This document shows positions 41,038 through 43,415 of a DNA stretch of 43,415 nucleotides, piece by piece. Each line of letters begins with the position of its first letter. Positions within the stretch are counted from its first letter, which is position 1. Source of the stretch: Acetobacteraceae bacterium (GTDB lineage: Bacteria; Pseudomonadota; Alphaproteobacteria; Acetobacterales; Acetobacteraceae). Made by a program: the position numbers and the translations under genes. The stretch covers positions 26,821 through 70,235 of the forward strand of contig DNXO01000014.1 of assembly GCA_003506895.1 (NCBI GenBank), given 5' to 3'. The notes beneath the pieces were generated by a model. It worked only from the letters and a program-made list of their open reading frames with translations. It was not told the DNA's origin and did no database searches.

Positions 41038-41061
41038 GGTGATCCGTGTCCGCGGATCACC
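41038..41061. repeat. Perfect inverted repeat in the gap between esterase and phosphatase genes
   Basis: GGTGATCCG-N6-CGGATCACC has nine paired bases on each arm. It lies about 95 bases upstream of the esterase ATG (40944) and 130 bases after the phosphatase stop. It could be an operator for the esterase gene or an RNA hairpin; no T-tract follows. Confidence 0.5.
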
Positions 41062-41133
41062 TCTGTGCTGTGGCGTGTCGGGGACGCCGCGACCTTGATG
41101 CAGGGGGCCTGGACGTGGCTTGCCATGACGCAC

Positions 41134-41148
41134 GGGTCTGACAGACCC
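41134..41148. terminator. Short hairpin downstream of the phosphatase gene
   Basis: GGGTCT-GAC-AGACCC is a perfect six-base-arm hairpin 44 bases beyond the phosphatase stop. It may be a weak terminator for that gene. No U-tract is apparent. Confidence 0.35.
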
Positions 41149-41191
41149 TACCACTTTACCCGATTGCCTCGCTTGTGGCGGCCCGTGGTTT

Positions 41192-42841
41192 TCAGTTTAG
41201 CAACAACGCCCCGGTCAGGTCGCCCAGCCCGGGTTCATGATTGGCGGCAAGCGCCGCGTCCCGCATTGCGATGCCCGGCAGCACCGGCAACTTCCACTTA
41301 TTAGAAATAAACCGGATGATTGATGTCGTGTCGTAAAGAGTATGATCGACCGTGCCTTTTCTTGCATAGTTTGAAATGATCAGGGCGGGCACGCGTGTGC
41401 CGGGGCCGAATCTGTCTGCCTTCGGCGGCGCGACGTGATCCCACCAGCCGCCAAACTCGTCATAGGTCACCACCACCAGCATATGCTTCCACTGCGGGCT
41501 GGCCTTCAGGGCCGTCAGCACCGCCGCGATATGGCGATCGCCATCCATGATGCTGGCGTAGCCGGGGTGTTCGTTGAAGGTGCCTTGCGGTTTGTAGAAC
41601 GTGACTGGCGGCAATGTGCCGCCGCGGATATCGGTCAGGAACCGTGAGTCCGCCAGTTTATCAGGACCGGTGGTCACGCCGGCATCGCGCAGGTGCGCCG
41701 CTCGGTTGGCCTGGCCCTCCGGCGTGGCCGGATCGAATGCGGCAAAATAGTTGAACGGCTGATGATGATACTGGAAGTTCGGGTTGGCGTTCGAGATGCC
41801 GGCCGCGCCCGGTGGGTGGGTCAGCGCGAAATTCCAGGCGCCCGCGTAATAGGCCCAGTCGATGCCTTTCTGGCTCAGCAGGTCGCCGATCGTCGGCTGG
41901 GTCTGCCGCACCAGCGTGGTCGCCGATTTCAGGTCCACGCCTTGCCCCGGAGGCTGATCCTTTAGGGCATTCGCGCTGGGTGGATAGGGCGGCTGCATGG
42001 TATTGATGGCATAGAAATCGGGCGTCAGGTTGCCGCTTAGCTTGAACACCGGCGGCCCTTGCAAGGCCGAGGCAGGGGAGTTCGCCGCTGGCGTGAGCGT
42101 GACCCCATCCGGTTCGACGGCGGAGACGCTGGGGTTGGTACCGCCGTTCGGGTTGATGCCATCATGCCCGTAGTAAGGCGCGCAGGAGCAGATCAGGTAG
42201 AAGTGGTTGAAAAACGATCCGCCGAAGCCGCCCTGAAAGAAATTATCGGCGAGCACATACTGGTGCGCCCATTTCCATAGCGGCCGTTCCCTTGCTGGGG
42301 CGGGGCTGAAATATCCCATCGTCAAGCCGCCGGAATCGGCCCAGGCGGCGAACATGTTGTTCGCACCGTGGTTGATCTGCATCTGGTTCTCGTAGAACCG
42401 GTGATACAGGTCGCGGTTGGTGTAGGCCAGCGGGTCGCTGTCATCGCGGGCGACCGATTTATACAGCGCGGCGACGTTGTAGGGATGGTTGAAGCTGCCA
42501 AGGAAGGTTTGGGTCTGGCCCTGCGTCAGGTTGGTCGGTGCTTGCGGCGCCCCCTGCGGCACCCTCGCGGACATACCACCCCACACCGCCGGCAGGCCGC
42601 GCATCGGCTTGCCGTCGCGGTCGAGCTGAATGACCGAGGTTTTTGACGCTTGCGCAAGGCCGTTGGCACCGGGGAAAGTGCCATACAGGTTGTCGAAGCT
42701 GCGGTTCTCGGCATAGATCACGACGACGGTCTGGATGTCGTTGTAGTTCGGTGCGGCGGCAAAGGCGGGGCCTGGGAACGCGGCGGCGAACGCGGCGAAC
42801 GCGGCGGCGCTGGCGGCCAGTCTGGAAATCATGCGTGTCAT
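41192..42841 (-). CDS. Exported AcpA-like acid phosphatase / phospholipase C-family phosphoesterase
   Basis: This protein of about 549 residues starts with a signal peptide rich in Ala and Phe (ISRLAASAAAFAAFAAAFPGPAFA). The phosphoesterase domain begins TVVVIYAENRSFDNLYGTFPGANG, the metal-binding signature of the AcpA/PLC family, and ends with VVVTYDEFGGWWDHVAPPKADRFGPGTRVPALIISNYARKGTVDHTLYDTTSIIRFI. It cleaves phosphate mono- or diesters in the periplasm or outside the cell. The ATG at 42841 has GGAG five bases upstream; the frame stays open to 43240 but that part has no signal-like or family sequence and covers the divergent peroxidase gene. Confidence 0.88.
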   Translation of the reverse strand: MTRMISRLAASAAAFAAFAAAFPGPAFAAAPNYNDIQTVVVIYAENRSFDNLYGTFPGANGLAQASKTSVIQLDRDGKPMRGLPAVWGGMSARVPQGAPQAPTNLTQGQTQTFLGSFNHPYNVAALYKSVARDDSDPLAYTNRDLYHRFYENQMQINHGANNMFAAWADSGGLTMGYFSPAPARERPLWKWAHQYVLADNFFQGGFGGSFFNHFYLICSCAPYYGHDGINPNGGTNPSVSAVEPDGVTLTPAANSPASALQGPPVFKLSGNLTPDFYAINTMQPPYPPSANALKDQPPGQGVDLKSATTLVRQTQPTIGDLLSQKGIDWAYYAGAWNFALTHPPGAAGISNANPNFQYHHQPFNYFAAFDPATPEGQANRAAHLRDAGVTTGPDKLADSRFLTDIRGGTLPPVTFYKPQGTFNEHPGYASIMDGDRHIAAVLTALKASPQWKHMLVVVTYDEFGGWWDHVAPPKADRFGPGTRVPALIISNYARKGTVDHTLYDTTSIIRFISNKWKLPVLPGIAMRDAALAANHEPGLGDLTGALLLN

Positions 42842-42930
42842 TTGGTCTCCGGGCTTGGCGAACTGCCAGGCGGATATAAATCGCTGAATCGATTTGAGTA
42901 TGCCAATTGCGTGACAATCGAGGAATTTGC

Positions 42931-43415
42931 ATGCGCCTGATAGGCTTGGTCGTGGCAAGCGTTTGTCTGGCCGGCTCCGCCTGGTCCGCGGATGGGCCGG
43001 CGATGCCGTGGGAACCCACTCCCTCGGCGGAGGCAGCCTATGCCCGGGCAGCGGCGATCGGGGAGCTGGGCGGGAAGCTGTTTTTTGATTCATCGCTGTC
43101 GGCGTCGGGACAGATGTCTTGCGCAAGCTGCCACGATCCGGCGCATGGGTTTGCCGCCCCGAACGCGCTGCCGGTACAGAGGGGTGGTCCCGATATGCGG
43201 CGCGCGGGGATTCGGGCGGTGCCGAGCCTGATGTATGCACAGGATACGCCGCCGTTCACGGAGCATTTTTTCGCCGCCGAGGACGAGGGCGACGAAAGTG
43301 TGGACCAGGGACCAGCGGGCGGACGGGATTGGGATGGGCGCGTAGACCGCGCCCGCGACCAGGCCACGTTGCCTCTGCTGGACCGGAATGAAATGGCGAA
43401 TGCAACCCCGGCGGC
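42931..43415 (+). CDS. Di-haem cytochrome c peroxidase family protein, 5' part
   Basis: The reading frame is open from the ATG at 42931 to the window edge, so only the first 161 codons are seen. The start MRLIGLVVASVCLAGSAWSADGP is a signal peptide, with GAGGAA six bases before the ATG. ELGGKLFFDSSLSASGQMSCASCHDPAHGFA follows and holds the first haem c motif, CASCH, in the usual bacterial cytochrome c peroxidase (MauG/CcpA) setting. Later LPLLDRNEMAN matches the family. It is divergent from the phosphatase gene with 89 bases between starts. The second haem motif would lie beyond the window. Confidence 0.88.
   Translation, partial: MRLIGLVVASVCLAGSAWSADGPAMPWEPTPSAEAAYARAAAIGELGGKLFFDSSLSASGQMSCASCHDPAHGFAAPNALPVQRGGPDMRRAGIRAVPSLMYAQDTPPFTEHFFAAEDEGDESVDQGPAGGRDWDGRVDRARDQATLPLLDRNEMANATPA

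Noticed and set aside
42842..43240. N-terminal extension of the phosphatase reading frame
   Set aside because: It is antisense to the cytochrome c peroxidase gene, and the signal peptide starts at 42841.

Overview
The window looks like high-GC alphaproteobacterial chromosome, probably Rhodospirillales/Acetobacteraceae-like. The clearest marker is a gene for the F1Fo-ATPase inhibitor zeta subunit (DUF1476), a family typical of Alphaproteobacteria. An alphaproteobacterial-type Pal, gluconate/idonate dehydrogenases and several beta-lactamase-fold esterases fit the same picture. I see no rRNA, tRNA, CRISPR array, transposase or phage gene.

Positions 1 to about 29.8 kb form a coherent low-oxygen/energy-stress island. 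Six near-perfect FNR/FixK-type boxes (TTGAT-N4-[A/G]TCAA) sit in non-coding DNA just upstream of genes: 3170 (uspA), 9215 (yidB-like operon), 14481 (acs-pdh-ACP operon), 24174 (PRTase-prs-nrdJ operon), 27906 (DUF2934-zeta-pncB-kinase operon) and 29752 (groEL). The island encodes ATP-sparing sugar phosphorolysis (HAD phosphoglucomutase plus GH65 phosphorylase), a GH15 glucoamylase, a tandem universal stress protein, a periplasmic deacetylase/glycosidase/esterase set and a three-gene operon of uncharacterised proteins (YidB, DUF3775, HhH). It also carries an acetyl-CoA synthetase plus pyruvate-dehydrogenase-type E1/E2 plus ACP operon joined by four ATGA overlaps, a Fpg glycosylase, a Mth938-like protein, a triple-BON protein, two small envelope proteins, an O2-independent class II ribonucleotide reductase with its own PRPP synthetase and phosphoribosyltransferase, nicotinate phosphoribosyltransferase, an ATPase inhibitor and a GroEL paralogue without the GGM tail. 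The gene mix resembles the low-oxygen-activated (lxa) locus described in Burkholderia cenocepacia and similar dormancy clusters. No FNR-family regulator is encoded in the window.

From about 30 kb to the end the DNA is ordinary: a Tat-type solute-binding protein, thiL, an MFS transporter, two cytoplasmic-looking beta-lactamase-family esterases, a dienelactone hydrolase, a PAS/degenerate-GGDEF/EAL phosphodiesterase, a pal-like lipoprotein outside a tol cluster, a divergent idnD/idnO pair, an AcpA-like phosphoesterase and the 5' part of a di-haem cytochrome c peroxidase gene that runs off the window.

Working model (inference): when oxygen falls, an FNR/FixK-type activator switches on the island. 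Cells then phosphorolyse storage sugars, make acetyl-CoA from pyruvate or acetate, block ATP hydrolysis by F1Fo, keep dNTP and NAD synthesis going without O2, and protect protein and envelope. Start sites were chosen from Shine-Dalgarno spacing and translational overlaps. All family assignments come from reading motifs, not from database searches.
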